In this document: piece after piece, positions 18,838 to 31,149 of the stretch
How the letters are laid out: each line of letters begins with the position of its first letter
How positions within the stretch are numbered: position 1 is the first letter of the stretch
Assembly: GCA_029560585.1 (NCBI GenBank)
Contig: JAKQKQ010000068.1
Coordinates: 1 to 64,000, forward strand
Direction: 5' to 3'
DNA: 64,000 nucleotides
Origin: Verrucomicrobiota bacterium
Lineage (GTDB): Bacteria > Verrucomicrobiota > Verrucomicrobiia > JADLBR01
Notes under the pieces: generated by a model
The model's database searches: none
Seen by the model: only the letters and a program-made list of their open reading frames with translations
Told to the model about the DNA's origin: nothing
Made by a program: the position numbers and the translations under genes

Positions 18838-21812
18838 CGTTGGCTTTCTAACTCCAGCACGCACCTGAATCCGTACGTCGTGAGGCGGGAACTAGGCAGA
18901 TCGAGGTTGCGGGCCGAAGAGTACAAGAACGCGGCATCATAGTTGAACCACGAACCTCCCCTCAAGACACGATAGACGTCCCCCTTGGCAATGTCCCTCT
19001 CCCATTCTGAGCCATCCCGGGACTTCTCTGAAAAATCCCAGCCTGTGCCATCCAGGTGCTTCCGATAGATCGCGTCCGTGTACCAATCCTCACACCACTC
19101 CCACACGTTGCCCCCCAGATCGTAGATGCCGCACTGATTGGCGGCGTAACTGCCCACCGGCGCCGTCCGCTCCGCGCCGTCATCCAGCCCTTCGACCACC
19201 TGCCACTCTTTTCCCGGCAGGCCCTGCGCCCCCCTCTTGTCCAAGTAATTCCCCGTCCCCTCGGGTGGCGGCCACCGGTTCCCCCAAGGGTATTTTTCCG
19301 TCCCCGCTGCGGCCGACCACTCCCCGTCGCTCGGCAGCCGATACTTCTGCCCTTCTTCCTCGGACAGCCAATGGCAGAACGCCTCGGCCTCCTCCCAGCT
19401 CACGCACACGACGGGATGGTCCGCCCCCTGCACGAAGCCCGGATTCTCCCAACCCGCAGACTGATCCAACTCCCAAGTCGTCACGTACCCGCCGTCTTCG
19501 TCACCCGTGACTTTCATCACATAGGACCCGCCCACCTGCTTGAAATTCGTTTCCCGCGCAAAACGCCGGAAATCCCTCACGCGCGTTTCTGTCCGGCACA
19601 CCAGAACATCGCCCATGCCCGGAACCGGCACGAACTCCATCCCAAGACTGTTCTTCCAAGGTTGCCCCGACTTGGGCCGGGGATACCTCTCCATCCGCCC
19701 CACCAGCACTGACTCCTTGCGGGCCTCCACGACCCCCGCAACCTCCGCCGACATGTATCCTTTCAATTTCAGCGCGTAGCGCACCGCGCCGGGCTTCAGC
19801 TCCGGCAGTCTCAGCGGCGTCGTCCCCAGTCTATTGGATCCCTCGGACACCTCGGCGCCGGAAGGCTCGCTCGTCAACAGGGCACTCCCAAAAGCAAACG
19901 AGATCGAAACGGATGCCTCCCTGCCTTTCTCCACCGTGGCGGTCCTCGTCTGTTCCGGCCAATCCTTGTACCGGAATACGAGCCCGTGGGTCCCGGTCGG
20001 CAAGTCCACACGAAACGGTGTCGAACCCAGGAGCTTGTCCCCCGAAAACACCTCGACGCCCGGCGGTTCACTGGTCACCGAAAGCCCGCCTTGGCCAAAC
20101 GTCCAGCTCAGTCCGGCCACTCGCCCTCGCTCGACCCGGGCCTCGCCGAGATAGTCCGGCCATCCCTCCCTCAACAGCCTCACCGCATACACGCCCGTGG
20201 GCAGGCCCGCGATCGTCGCCGGCGTCGTCCCCGACAACGGCACCCCAGCCGGCATCTCTGATTTCGCCCCGTCGCCCTCCGTGAGATTCACCTCGTAGCG
20301 CTGCCCAACAGGTTCCGTTGTGAGCTGAAGTGTCCCAACACTGCGCGTCAGCCGGATGATTCCAGGAGTGACAAACTGATTCTCGATAATGTCGATCTCC
20401 TTGTCCACAGGCTCATAGCCATTCATCCGGATCCGGAGCGGATACCTCCCCAGCCGCAAATCCCCCTCCCGAAATGGACTGTTCCCCTTGGCCACGCCGC
20501 CGACCGTAACCTCTGCCCCAGGCGGATCGGTGGCGATCTCGACACCGCCCCGCGCCGACGCCAAGCGCACAGCCTCCTCCTTCGCTGCCTGCAACTGGGC
20601 CAGCCCCTCCGCCGCCGCCGCATTGCCTGGATCAAGCTTCCTCACCTCCGCGTACACCATCTGACCCCTGACAAAATCCTTTGCCGCGAGCGCCACCGCG
20701 CCCTCTTTCAAAAGTCGGACCACCTCCTCCTGCTTGGCCTCGGCTTCGCGTTTGGGTGATTCGACCCCAAACCACCAACCGACGGCCGTCGCAAACACGA
20801 CGCATAGCGCCACCACCACGGCGAGCGGCCCCCACGCCCTCGCCTTCGGTCTCTTGCCCTGCGCCAACAGGCTGGTGGTGGTCGCACCCCCAAGGCGCGC
20901 GAAGACCTCACCGGCCGTCGCCGGTCGATTCGCAGCCTTCTTCTCAAGGCAGGCGGCGACCGTCTCCTCCCACTCCGGCAACACATCCCCCCCGAGCCCG
21001 AGCTCGATTCGTCGCTGGGCCATCGGAGGCGGCACCTTGTTCAGGATCAAATAGGATAAATCGCCCCCGAAAAAGGGCGGCCTTCCGGTGATGAGATCGT
21101 ACAGCGTCGATCCTAGGGCGTAGATATCGTCCGCCGCGCGCGGCGGCTCGTTCTCGAGCTGCTGCGGACTCATGTAGGCCAGGGTCCCGCTCACGCTGGT
21201 CCGCACCGACACGCGGCTGGCGGAATCCGAAAGGCTCCGCGCGATCCCAAAGTCGGTCACCTTCAAATCGCCGCGCGAATTGACCATCAGGTTGGAGGGC
21301 TTGAGATCGCGGTGCACCACCCTTGCCTTGCCGTGCGCATAATCCAGCGCATCGCAGAGCTGCCCAATCAGGCCGTAAAGCTCCAGGGGCTCGAAGCACC
21401 GCCGCGCCCGCTCATGTCGCATGGCCGAGAGCGTGGGACCGTCTATATACTCCATCGCGATGGCCGCCGACTCCGCGTCATCGGCCAGATCAAATACCTT
21501 CACGATATAGAGATGATTGAGCGCGCGGCTGCGCCTGGTCTCCCTCTTGAGGTCATCCAGGGCCACCACATCCATGCGCACCATCTCTGGCAGGAACTTC
21601 AGCGCCACATGCTCCTCGAGCTTCTCGTCCCGCGCCAGCCACACCACCGCCATGCCCCCGCGCCCCAGCATCCGCTCCAACCGATATCGGCCAAATACGA
21701 TCTGCCCCCCCGCCAGCCTTCGCACGGTCTGGCCAAAATCGATGTCCGGCGCCCCGCTTCCAGGCGTGTCGCTCGCCCGCTTCGCCCCTCCGCTCAAGGT
21801 CCGTTCGTCCAT
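18834..21812 (-). CDS. Ser/Thr protein kinase with PEGA repeats and FGE-sulfatase domain
   Basis: The protein has 992 residues. The cytoplasmic Hanks-type kinase domain (about 40-305) has the glycine loop LGRGGMAVVW, Lys72, HRDLKPSN (167-174) and DFG (187-189), so it should be active. One membrane span lies at about 327-348. Outside, a coiled region is followed by four PEGA repeats (about 425-700; motifs TDPPGAEV, TEPVGQRY, TSEPPGVEV, TSEPSGAEV). The C-terminal 265 residues form an FGE-sulfatase/SUMF1-type domain (NSLGMEFVPVPG, GNVWEWCEDW, RVLRGGSW). The two active-site cysteines of true formylglycine-generating enzyme are not seen after GGSW, so this domain probably binds rather than oxidises. 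GGAG precedes the ATG. An exported protein overlaps its end. The likely role is sensing an envelope signal. Confidence 0.93.
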   Translation of the reverse strand: MDERTLSGGAKRASDTPGSGAPDIDFGQTVRRLAGGQIVFGRYRLERMLGRGGMAVVWLARDEKLEEHVALKFLPEMVRMDVVALDDLKRETRRSRALNHLYIVKVFDLADDAESAAIAMEYIDGPTLSAMRHERARRCFEPLELYGLIGQLCDALDYAHGKARVVHRDLKPSNLMVNSRGDLKVTDFGIARSLSDSASRVSVRTSVSGTLAYMSPQQLENEPPRAADDIYALGSTLYDLITGRPPFFGGDLSYLILNKVPPPMAQRRIELGLGGDVLPEWEETVAACLEKKAANRPATAGEVFARLGGATTTSLLAQGKRPKARAWGPLAVVVALCVVFATAVGWWFGVESPKREAEAKQEEVVRLLKEGAVALAAKDFVRGQMVYAEVRKLDPGNAAAAEGLAQLQAAKEEAVRLASARGGVEIATDPPGAEVTVGGVAKGNSPFREGDLRLGRYPLRIRMNGYEPVDKEIDIIENQFVTPGIIRLTRSVGTLQLTTEPVGQRYEVNLTEGDGAKSEMPAGVPLSGTTPATIAGLPTGVYAVRLLREGWPDYLGEARVERGRVAGLSWTFGQGGLSVTSEPPGVEVFSGDKLLGSTPFRVDLPTGTHGLVFRYKDWPEQTRTATVEKGREASVSISFAFGSALLTSEPSGAEVSEGSNRLGTTPLRLPELKPGAVRYALKLKGYMSAEVAGVVEARKESVLVGRMERYPRPKSGQPWKNSLGMEFVPVPGMGDVLVCRTETRVRDFRRFARETNFKQVGGSYVMKVTGDEDGGYVTTWELDQSAGWENPGFVQGADHPVVCVSWEEAEAFCHWLSEEEGQKYRLPSDGEWSAAAGTEKYPWGNRWPPPEGTGNYLDKRGAQGLPGKEWQVVEGLDDGAERTAPVGSYAANQCGIYDLGGNVWEWCEDWYTDAIYRKHLDGTGWDFSEKSRDGSEWERDIAKGDVYRVLRGGSWFNYDAAFLYSSARNLDLPSSRLTTYGFRCVLELESQR

Positions 21813-22002
21813 CGCCGGGCTCCGTTAGCATTCTGCTGCCAGAGGAGCTCCACCCCATGGGCTCCAGGATATTCTAATGGTATTCGCCCTCGCTTGGCCA
21901 GCGCGGAAACCTGGAGGCGGGACGGCCCTCCCCATGGCGCCCTTTCGCTTGAGGCGATCCGCCCAAGCCCTTAGCATGCGGCCATCTGTCCGGAGCCCCT
22001 CC

Positions 22003-22869
22003 ATGAAGATCCGCAAAGCCGTCATCACCGCCGCCGCACCCTCGCAGCGCACCCTGCCCCTCCAGCGCCTGGTCGATCGCGACGGCCAGGAGAAGAGCGC
22101 TCTCCAGGTTCTCATCGAGGAGGTCGTTAGCGCCGGGGTCGAGGAGATCGCCATCGTCATCTGCCCCGGCGACGAGACCCCCTATCGCGAGGCGGCACAA
22201 GAGCACGCCCCTCGCCTCACCTTCACGCCGCAGGCGGATCCCCGCGGCTATGGGCACGCGCTCTGGTGCGCGTCGGAATTCACCGCCCGTGACCCCTTCC
22301 TCCACCTCGTCGGCGACCACCTCTACCTCAGCCGCGAAAAGCGCCGGTGCGCGCAGCAACTCATCGAGGTCGCCACCTCGCAGTCCTGCACCGTGTCGGC
22401 CGTCCAGGCAACACGCGAGAGCATGCTCCCATATTACGGGACCGTCGGAGGCCACCGCATCCCGCGCAGCCGCGACCTGTACCAGATCGAACGGGTCGCC
22501 GAAAAGCCGACCCCCACCGAAGCCGAGCAGACCCTGAACGTGCCCGGCCTCCGCGCCGGCCACTACCTGTGCCTGTTTGGCATGCACGTGCTCAACCCAG
22601 CCATCATGGACATCCTTCGCGATGCCGTCGCCCGCACCGCTGCCGACGAGAAGATCGGCCTGTCGCCCGCGCTCTCCGAACTCGCCCGGCGGGAGCGCTA
22701 CCTCGCGCTCGAGGTCCGCGGCGACCGCTATAACATCGGCGTCAAGTACGGCCTGCTCATGGCCCAACTTGCCCTCGCCCTGGCCGGGAACGACCGCGAC
22801 ATGGTCCTCGCCCAACTTGTCGAGCACCTCGCCTCCGGCCACATGCAGCCCATACCGCCAGGCACCTGA
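22003..22869 (+). CDS. Sugar-1-phosphate nucleotidyltransferase (GalU/RmlA-like)
   Basis: This 288-residue protein has the Rossmann-like nucleotidyltransferase fold. It opens [17 protein letters not shown] where the family has LAAGxGTRxxPxT, and continues with [22 protein letters not shown] (the G-D metal site), VAEKPTP and LFGMHVLNP. Such enzymes join a sugar-1-phosphate to UTP or dTTP. The signature loop is altered ([10 protein letters not shown]), so catalysis may differ or be lost. I chose the ATG at 22003, with GGAG 8 nt upstream, over longer open frames. The next gene, also a nucleotidyltransferase, starts 14 nt after its stop. It is divergent from the kinase gene across 190 bp. Confidence 0.78.
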   Translation: MKIRKAVITAAAPSQRTLPLQRLVDRDGQEKSALQVLIEEVVSAGVEEIAIVICPGDETPYREAAQEHAPRLTFTPQADPRGYGHALWCASEFTARDPFLHLVGDHLYLSREKRRCAQQLIEVATSQSCTVSAVQATRESMLPYYGTVGGHRIPRSRDLYQIERVAEKPTPTEAEQTLNVPGLRAGHYLCLFGMHVLNPAIMDILRDAVARTAADEKIGLSPALSELARRERYLALEVRGDRYNIGVKYGLLMAQLALALAGNDRDMVLAQLVEHLASGHMQPIPPGT

Positions 22870-22883
22870 ACCGCTTGCCCCAA

Positions 22884-25800
22884 ATGTCTGACCTTCTCCA
22901 GATCATCACGTCCGGCGACGCCGCGCGACGCAATCTCCCTCTCGAGGTGGCCTGCCGCGGCCTCGACGCCGCCGCCCTGCTGCGGGAATCCGCGAGCCTC
23001 GACGCCTTCCGCCGCTCCTGCGACAATCTCTACCATCGCGTCCGGGCCCTGCTCTTCCTCTACGCGATCCACCGGTTCCACCTCCCGGCCGCCCTGCGCC
23101 ACCAGAGACCCTCCCGCGTGCCCTTTGACGGCTACGGTCACCTCCTGCGCCGCCGATTCAAGGAGGCCATCGACATCTTCCTCTGCGCCATGCAGGAAGA
23201 GGGACCCAGCGACGGTCTCTCCAGCGCGCTCGCCCTCGCCTACCGCGACCTTGCGTTCGCCACCCTCGCCAACCAGGTCCGCCGCAGCGTCCGCTCCGTC
23301 CGCGGCAACCAGTGGATGTTCCGCATGGGACACCCCGACGACCAGCCCCTGCGCATCCGGCCCGAGTTGCTCCGTCGCTCTCCCGGCGGCCCCTATCCGA
23401 TACTCTCGGAACGCACGCCCGTCCGCATGGACCTTTCGCACTCGGCGTGGAGCGACATCTTCTTTCTGGGCATGGATTTTCCAGAGGGCGCCCGCGTCCT
23501 CAATGTCTCCATCGACCTCGCGGTCCATGGTCGCGATCCCTCACCCCGCCCCCCCATCGAAACATACCTCCGGGTCATCGATGAACCCGTGCTGCGCCTC
23601 GTCTCTGTCGACCTCGGCGCCTCGGCCACGATATCCGGCCTGTCCGATGTCTTCGACTTCGCGCGGGACTACCTTGGGCTGCTCAAGGCCGCGCTCATCG
23701 CCTCCGGCATCGTCCCCGCGGGCCTCGAGGGCTCGGAGGAAAGCCTCGCCGATTTGCTCGCCACGATGGTCGGACCAGGGCTCGGCCTGGAGGTTGTCTC
23801 CAGCGTCAATAACATCCCAAAGGGTTCGCGCCTCGCGGTCTCCACCAACCTCCTCGCCTCCCTCATCAGCCTTTGCATGCGCGCCACGGGCCAGGCCCGC
23901 GCCTTCGAGGGACAGCTCGCCGAGGACGAACGTCGCCTGGTCGCCGCCCGCGCGATCCTCGGCGAATGGCTCGGAGGTTCCGGAGGCGGCTGGCAGGACT
24001 CCGGCGGCATCTGGCCCGCCATGAAGTTGATCACCGGCAGCCTCGCCACCGAGGGCGACCCCGAATTCGGCATCTCGCGCGGACGCCTCCTCCCTAACCA
24101 CCGGATCCTGGATCACCGCGATGTCTCCGACGCAACCCGCCAGGCACTCCAAGACAGCCTCGTCCTCGTTCACGGCGGCATGGCCCAAAACGTCGGCCCC
24201 ATCCTGGAGATGGTCACCGAAAAGTACCTCCTGCGCACAGAGCGGGAATGGATCGCCCGCCAGGACGCCATGCGCGTGCTCGACGAAATCCTCGCGGCCC
24301 TCCGCGACGGCGACGTTCCCCTCATCGGCGCCGCCACGACCCGCAACTTCATGGGCCCCATCCAGGCCATCATCCCGGCCGCCAGCAATCTCTTCACCGA
24401 AACGGTCATCGCCCGCGCGAAGCAACAGCTCGGGACCGATTTCTGGGGCTTCTGGATGCTCGGTGGCATGTCGGGGGGCGGCATGGGCTTCATCGTCGCG
24501 CCCGCGCGTCGCACCGAGGCCCAGGATTTCCTCCAGGGCGCGATGTCGGCCACGAAGCGCGAGCTGGAGCACGCGCTGCCCTTTGCGATGGAACCTGTCG
24601 TGTACGACTTCGCAATCAACGCGCGGGGCACCGATGCCCGACTGCTCAACCACGACGGCGCCATGATGCCGCCCGGCTACTACGCCCTGATGGTGCCCAC
24701 GTGGCTCCGCGCCGGGGCGCATACCCTCAAGCCCGGCGCGCGCCTCGAACTGGAGCGGCTCGGCGCCGCATGCCGGAGCGGTCAATCCGCGAACGATCGC
24801 GCCTCCATGGGCAACATGGCCCAGACTCTCTTTGACCGCCTGATCCCGCGCGGCATCCGCGAGCAGGCCGGCGCCGAGAACCTCGCCGACCTCCTCGTCA
24901 CCCACGGCTTCGACCGCGAACAGCACGAGCAGATCCGCGCGGCCATGAAGGCGGGGCGCATCGGCCTGGCCCAGAACCGACTTCCGGCCAGCACCGCCAT
25001 CGACGATGTCTCGGCATCCGACGTGATCGAGGCGCGCGACGATGTGGGCGAGGATTGCATCCGGGCCGGCAGGGAAGCCCTGGCCTCCGGCTCTGTCGCC
25101 GTCGTCACTCTTGCCGCCGGCGCCGGCTCCCGCTGGACCCAGGGTGCCGGTGTCGTCAAGGCGCTGCACCCATTCTGCAAACTCGCCGGACGACACCGTA
25201 GCTTCCTTGAACTCCACCTCGCCAAGACCCGTCGCACCTCACGCCTCCACGGCGCAGATCTGCCCCACGTCGTCACGACCAGCTACCTCACCCACGGGCC
25301 CATCGCACGTTCCGTCGAGACCTTTCGGCGCGAGGGCCACCCGGGGCCCGTCCTTCTCTCCGAGGGCAAGAGCGTCGGCCTGCGCCTCATCCCCATGGTC
25401 CGCGACCTCCGTTTCGCCTGGGAGGAAATGCCCCAGCAACTCCTCGACGAGCAGGCCCAGAAAATGCGTGACAGCCTCCGGGCCGCCCTCGTCCAGTGGG
25501 CTGAATCCGCCATCCAGGGCTCCGACTACACCGACAATCTCCCCAGCCAGTGCCTCCACCCCGTCGGACACTGGTACGAGATCCCCAACCTCCTCCGCAA
25601 TGGCACCCTCGCCACCCTCCTCCGCCAGCGCCCCGGCCTCCGGTACCTCATGCTCCACAACATCGATACGCTGGGCGCCGATGTTGCCCCCGCTCTCCTC
25701 GGCCTCCATATCCAGCGCGGGGCATGCCTCACTTTCGAGGTCATCACGCGACGCATCGAGGATCGCGGCGGCGGTCTCGCGCGGGTCGATGGCCGCCCGC

Positions 25801-26219
25801 GCCTCCTCGAGGGCCTCGCCATGCCCCGCGAGGAAGATGAATTCCGCCTCTCCTACTACAACACCATGACCACCTGGATCGCCATCGATCCCCTCCTCGC
25901 CGCATTCGGCCTCGCCCGATCCGACCTCGCCGATGCCACCCGGGTCGCCACCGCCATCCGCGACCTCGCACTCCGCATCCCCACCTACATCACCCTCAAG
26001 GACGTCAAGAAACGCTGGGGCCATGGCCAGGAGGATGTTTTCCCCGTCGCGCAATTCGAAAAACTCTGGAGCGACATGACCGCCCTCCGCGAGATCGATT
26101 GCGCCTTCGCCGCGGTCCCCCGCCAGCGCGGCCAACAGCTCAAGGAACAGGCCCAGCTCGACGGCTGGCTACGCGACGGCTCCCGCGACCACGTCGAGTC
26201 CCTCTGCGAGTGGACCTGA
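22884..26219 (+). CDS. GHMP-kinase-like / UDP-sugar pyrophosphorylase-like fusion protein
   Basis: This is a 1,111-residue two-part protein. The first part (about residues 180-640) resembles the L-fucokinase branch of GHMP kinases: [20 protein letters not shown] takes the place of the ATP loop PxGSGLGSS, and [13 protein letters not shown] is the C-terminal GHMP motif. The second part (about 730-1110) begins [24 protein letters not shown], the nucleotide-binding loop of UDPGP-type pyrophosphorylases, and continues with [14 protein letters not shown]. Together they could phosphorylate a free sugar and activate it to a nucleotide sugar, as bacteroidal FKP does with fucose, but the domain order here is reversed. 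The sugar is unknown. I start at the ATG at 22884, three codons after a TTG. It is translated right after a second nucleotidyltransferase. Confidence 0.75.
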   Translation: MSDLLQIITSGDAARRNLPLEVACRGLDAAALLRESASLDAFRRSCDNLYHRVRALLFLYAIHRFHLPAALRHQRPSRVPFDGYGHLLRRRFKEAIDIFLCAMQEEGPSDGLSSALALAYRDLAFATLANQVRRSVRSVRGNQWMFRMGHPDDQPLRIRPELLRRSPGGPYPILSERTPVRMDLSHSAWSDIFFLGMDFPEGARVLNVSIDLAVHGRDPSPRPPIETYLRVIDEPVLRLVSVDLGASATISGLSDVFDFARDYLGLLKAALIASGIVPAGLEGSEESLADLLATMVGPGLGLEVVSSVNNIPKGSRLAVSTNLLASLISLCMRATGQARAFEGQLAEDERRLVAARAILGEWLGGSGGGWQDSGGIWPAMKLITGSLATEGDPEFGISRGRLLPNHRILDHRDVSDATRQALQDSLVLVHGGMAQNVGPILEMVTEKYLLRTEREWIARQDAMRVLDEILAALRDGDVPLIGAATTRNFMGPIQAIIPAASNLFTETVIARAKQQLGTDFWGFWMLGGMSGGGMGFIVAPARRTEAQDFLQGAMSATKRELEHALPFAMEPVVYDFAINARGTDARLLNHDGAMMPPGYYALMVPTWLRAGAHTLKPGARLELERLGAACRSGQSANDRASMGNMAQTLFDRLIPRGIREQAGAENLADLLVTHGFDREQHEQIRAAMKAGRIGLAQNRLPASTAIDDVSASDVIEARDDVGEDCIRAGREALASGSVAVVTLAAGAGSRWTQGAGVVKALHPFCKLAGRHRSFLELHLAKTRRTSRLHGADLPHVVTTSYLTHGPIARSVETFRREGHPGPVLLSEGKSVGLRLIPMVRDLRFAWEEMPQQLLDEQAQKMRDSLRAALVQWAESAIQGSDYTDNLPSQCLHPVGHWYEIPNLLRNGTLATLLRQRPGLRYLMLHNIDTLGADVAPALLGLHIQRGACLTFEVITRRIEDRGGGLARVDGRPRLLEGLAMPREEDEFRLSYYNTMTTWIAIDPLLAAFGLARSDLADATRVATAIRDLALRIPTYITLKDVKKRWGHGQEDVFPVAQFEKLWSDMTALREIDCAFAAVPRQRGQQLKEQAQLDGWLRDGSRDHVESLCEWT

Positions 26220-26261
26220 CGGTGCGCCCATCGCCGGATTCAGCCGCCACCACCCCGAGAA

Positions 26262-27566
26262 TCAGATCCTCCAAGGCGCCCGCATCGGCCGCGAAAGGAG
26301 ACGATTGGCGCCCTCGTCTCCGACGAATGTCTCCAGGGCAGGATCCCATTCCAGCGGACGGCCCAGGCGGGCGGAAATCGCGCCGAGGTGGCACAGCGAC
26401 GCATCGCGATGGCCGATCTCCGCGTGGGCCGCGGGCAGACGGCGATTCAGGACGCAATCGATGAAATCGGCATGGTGGCCAGGGCTCGGCCGCAGATGGA
26501 TCTCGTCGGGGCGAATGGGGGATGACAACAATTTCTCGGCGCTCGCGGTCACGGCGTCGCCGCTGAGGTGGATCCAGCCGTCGCTGCCCTCGAACCTCAC
26601 ACCGAACGCCTCGGAGCTGCCAAGGATCAAGCGCAGGCCGTCCGGGTACCGGTATGTGATATCAAATTCCGTGGGCGCGTCGTAGACGCCGCTCGCGGAG
26701 AAAATGGCCTTGCCATCGATGTGCGTTGGTCCCGTGTGGTCGGTAGCCGTGCCCCAGGTGGCGAGATTGACGAAATGCACGCCGTTGTCGCTGATGTACC
26801 CTTCCCCGTAATCGAGGATCCACCGGAAATTGAAGTGGCAGCGCGCCGGGGTGTACGGGACCCACGGAGCCGGCCCGAGCCACAGGTCATAATTGAAATC
26901 GGCGGGCACGGGCTGCGGCCGCTCATCGCCGGTGAAACCGCCCCGGATGGCGAAACCCTTCCCGGGGCCGATGCGCACGGTGCGCACCTTGCCGATGCGG
27001 CCATTCCGGACCAGCTCGCAGCCGAAACGAAATCTGCCGATCGACCGCCGCTGCGTCCCCGTCTGCAGCACGCGGCCGTAACGCTGGACCGTCCTCACGA
27101 TGGCGCGGCCCTCGGCAACGGAGTACGCCAACGGTTTCTCGCAATAGATGTCCTTGCCCCTCTTCGCGGCGGCGACCGCGATGACCGCATGCGTGTGATC
27201 GGGCGTCGCGATCATCACGGCGTCGATGTCGTCCCGCGCTATGATCTCGCGGAAATCCTGCGTGACGGCACAACCCCTGAATCGACCCGAGGCAGTCTGT
27301 TGACCGTAGTGGCGCTCGATCTGAGCCGCCATCGCGTTCGCGCGGGCGAGATCCACGTCGCAAGACGCGACGATCTGGACGCGCGGGTCGCCCAAGAACA
27401 TGCGCGTGTCAGTGCCGCCCTGATTGCCGACCCCGATGCACGCCAGCGTGATCCGCTCTCCCGGGGGCGCCGCGCCGGAACGCGACGCCTGAATGAAAAA
27501 CGGCGCGACCGCCGCGTGTCCGAATGCGCGCTTGAGGAACTCCCGTCGCGAACAAGGTGTTCTCAT
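26262..27566 (-). CDS. Tat-exported Gfo/Idh/MocA oxidoreductase
   Basis: This 434-residue protein begins with a Tat signal (SRREFLKRAFGHAAVAPFF). The NAD(P)-binding Rossmann part follows (ITLACIGVGNQGG, IVASCDV, DAVMIATPDHTH) with the family motif CEKPLA, whose Lys is catalytic or substrate-binding. The C-terminal alpha/beta domain (about residues 170-420) includes the WILDYGEGYISDNGVH region. These periplasmic oxidoreductases act on sugars or inositols in many PVC bacteria, usually with a tightly bound cofactor. The start at 27566 puts the twin Arg at residues 7-8. It is convergent with the fusion gene at 22884 (42-bp gap) and divergent from a RhaT-type permease. Confidence 0.88.
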   Translation of the reverse strand: MRTPCSRREFLKRAFGHAAVAPFFIQASRSGAAPPGERITLACIGVGNQGGTDTRMFLGDPRVQIVASCDVDLARANAMAAQIERHYGQQTASGRFRGCAVTQDFREIIARDDIDAVMIATPDHTHAVIAVAAAKRGKDIYCEKPLAYSVAEGRAIVRTVQRYGRVLQTGTQRRSIGRFRFGCELVRNGRIGKVRTVRIGPGKGFAIRGGFTGDERPQPVPADFNYDLWLGPAPWVPYTPARCHFNFRWILDYGEGYISDNGVHFVNLATWGTATDHTGPTHIDGKAIFSASGVYDAPTEFDITYRYPDGLRLILGSSEAFGVRFEGSDGWIHLSGDAVTASAEKLLSSPIRPDEIHLRPSPGHHADFIDCVLNRRLPAAHAEIGHRDASLCHLGAISARLGRPLEWDPALETFVGDEGANRLLSRPMRAPWRI

Positions 27567-27680
27567 AATTGCCGGGCGATGCCCGCCCACGACTTGTAAC
27601 AAGCCACCGCGCCCCGTGCAAGGAGTCCCTCGGCCCCGCACCCGTTTTGCTCAGGGCGTTTGGCTATTCGACAGCAACCT

Positions 27681-27739
27681 GTTGGAGTTCAGCCTTTAGG
27701 CTGATCGGGCACAAAGCAGGCCAAAGCCTGGACTCCAAC
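27681..27739. repeat. Inverted repeat in the 451-bp gap before the RhaT-type gene
   Basis: The arms GTTGGAGTTCAGCCTTT (27681-27697) and AAAGCCTGGACTCCAAC (27723-27739) pair at 15 of 17 positions, and CAGCCTTTAGGCTG inside can fold alone. The rest of 27,567-28,017 holds no gene I can support. Confidence 0.6.
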
Positions 27740-28017
27740 GACCTCGGTCGAGCGAACCCAAAGCCCTGCCGTTTTGCTCTGGCTGCGACCGCCGTGCCCC
27801 GCTATGCTGCCCGCCATGCATCGCGATGGGCGCGGCCGACCCCAATGGACCGCTGTTCCACCTGGAATGTCTCGGCCTTGACTGGTTCATCGACATCCGC
27901 GCCATGAGTACCGAGAAACACCCCTCGCGAGAAGCCATGGCCTTCGTGTTGGCCGTCGCCGGCATGAATCCGGCACATCCCTGCAAGAAAGTCAGCCCGC
28001 GGTAGAAAGGACCACAA

Positions 28018-29049
28018 ATGACTCCCGAATTCGCGATCGCGCTCGCCCTCACCCTCGTCGCCGGCCTGTGCCAGGGCACATTTGGCCTCGGCATGCGGCG
28101 ATTCGCGCCGCTGGCGTGGGAGGCGCTCTGGTTGATCTTTTCGATCGTCGGCATGCTTGTCCTTCCGATCACCGCGGCATCCTTCGCGGTGCCCGATCCG
28201 CTCGCCGCCATCGCCGCCGCGCCCCGTGACGCGGTCGCCAAATGCGCCGTCTTCGCCTTCATCTGGGGCGTCAGCTCGATCACCTTTGGCCTGGCGCTGA
28301 ACTACCTCGGGGTTTCGCTCGGCTACGGGATCGCCGTCGGGCTGGCCGCGGCCGTCGGGTCGCTCATACCCCTGTTCCAACTGCCAGATGCCTGGTCGCG
28401 ACCCGCCACCCCTTGGATCATCCTCGGGAACGCCATCATGGTCGGCGGCGTCGCGGTCGTCACCTGGGCCGGCATCGTCCGGGACGGCGAAATCGCCCGC
28501 GGCGGCCAGGACGTAGCAGGCATCCAGCGAGGCAGACTTTTCTGGATCGGGCTCGCCTTCTGCCTATTTTCCGCGTTCGGCGCCGCCATGCTCAATGTCG
28601 CGTTCGCCGCCGCCCAACCCATCGCCGAGGCCGCCATCAGACAGGGCGCCGCGCCACACAATGCCTCGTTGGCCTGCTGGGTGGCCGTCTTCGCCAGCGG
28701 CGTGATACCCAATGCCGGCTACGCCCTGTGGCTGCTCTGCACGAAAGGCACCTTCCGCACCTATGCCGCGCCCCGCGCGCTGAAAGGCTACGGCTGGGCC
28801 CTGTTCACCGCCGTCCTCTGGTTCGCCGCCCTCGCCCTCTACGGCCAGGGCGCCGCCATGATGGGCGACCTCGGCACGTCCCTGGCCTGGACGATGTTCC
28901 TCGCGATCTCGCTGGTCGTCAGTGGCGGCTGGGGCATCGGCACGGGCGAGTGGCGCGGCATGCCAAGCCCCCTCCGCATCCTGATCGCCGGGGATGCCGT
29001 CCTGCTTGTCTCGTGGATCGTCCTCGGATACGCGAACAGCCTCCGGTAA
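28018..29049 (+). CDS. RhaT-family (L-rhamnose/H+ symporter-like) permease
   Basis: This 343-residue membrane protein has about ten hydrophobic helices over its whole length, the size of the E. coli L-rhamnose-proton symporter RhaT. It starts FAIALALTLVAGLCQGTFGLGMRRFAPLAWEALW and includes LNYLGVSLGYGIAVGLAAAVGSLIPL, patterns typical of the RhaT branch of the drug/metabolite superfamily. AAAGGA lies 7 nt before the ATG. It would import L-rhamnose or a similar sugar. No rhamnose catabolic gene is adjacent, so the substrate is inferred from family only. It is divergent from a Gfo/Idh oxidoreductase. Confidence 0.82.
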   Translation: MTPEFAIALALTLVAGLCQGTFGLGMRRFAPLAWEALWLIFSIVGMLVLPITAASFAVPDPLAAIAAAPRDAVAKCAVFAFIWGVSSITFGLALNYLGVSLGYGIAVGLAAAVGSLIPLFQLPDAWSRPATPWIILGNAIMVGGVAVVTWAGIVRDGEIARGGQDVAGIQRGRLFWIGLAFCLFSAFGAAMLNVAFAAAQPIAEAAIRQGAAPHNASLACWVAVFASGVIPNAGYALWLLCTKGTFRTYAAPRALKGYGWALFTAVLWFAALALYGQGAAMMGDLGTSLAWTMFLAISLVVSGGWGIGTGEWRGMPSPLRILIAGDAVLLVSWIVLGYANSLR

Positions 29050-29065
29050 ATCCCATCCCTGCTTA

Positions 29066-29108
29066 GCCCAAGTATCGCGCAGCCTCCACGCTGTGAAATC
29101 CCGGACCC
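29066..29108. repeat. REP-like palindrome (copy 4, degenerate)
   Basis: AGCCCAAGTATCGCGCAGCC at the left and GCTGTGAAATCCCGGACC at the right resemble the copy at 8890 in order and spacing. It lies directly after the RhaT-type gene and before rpsA. Confidence 0.45.
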
Positions 29109-29265
29109 TGGGAATGTTCTAGGCGCCGACTCCCTGTCAAGGGAGGGCACAGCAACGTAATGCACTTTCCCATAGCACCTTATGCACACCAAAAACGTCG
29201 CCCGCAGTTCGAGGCCCTCGATTCGGCAATCCCAGCCCCGCCATTCCGGCGACCCATGATTCCCC

Positions 29266-29293
29266 TTGACCCAAATACATTCAGATACATACT
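29266..29293 (+). promoter_or_regulatory. Candidate housekeeping promoter for rpsA
   Basis: TTGACC (29266-29271) and CATACT (29288-29293) are 16 bp apart, a fair sigma-70 match. It would give an untranslated leader of about 145 nt before the rpsA start, long enough for regulation by S1 itself. No other clear element is visible in 29,110-29,445. Confidence 0.45.
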
Positions 29294-29445
29294 GGCATGT
29301 CCGCATCGTTGCGGAATGCGAATGGTTCCGGTACGCCGGGTCCGAGGAAGTCTGCCGGATGGTGGACCGGACCCAACTCAGTCGCACCCGACCCGCTAGC
29401 AAACCGCGAGGCATCGGCAGCCAACCGTGCGGAACACAATCCCCT

Positions 29446-31119
<1,674 letters not shown>

Positions 31120-31149
31120 CCCGCGACGAACAACCGATGGAAGGGTCGT

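Noticed and set aside
18834-19560. Active formylglycine-generating enzyme
   Set aside because: The domain fold is clear but the two catalytic Cys after the RGGSW motif are not seen.
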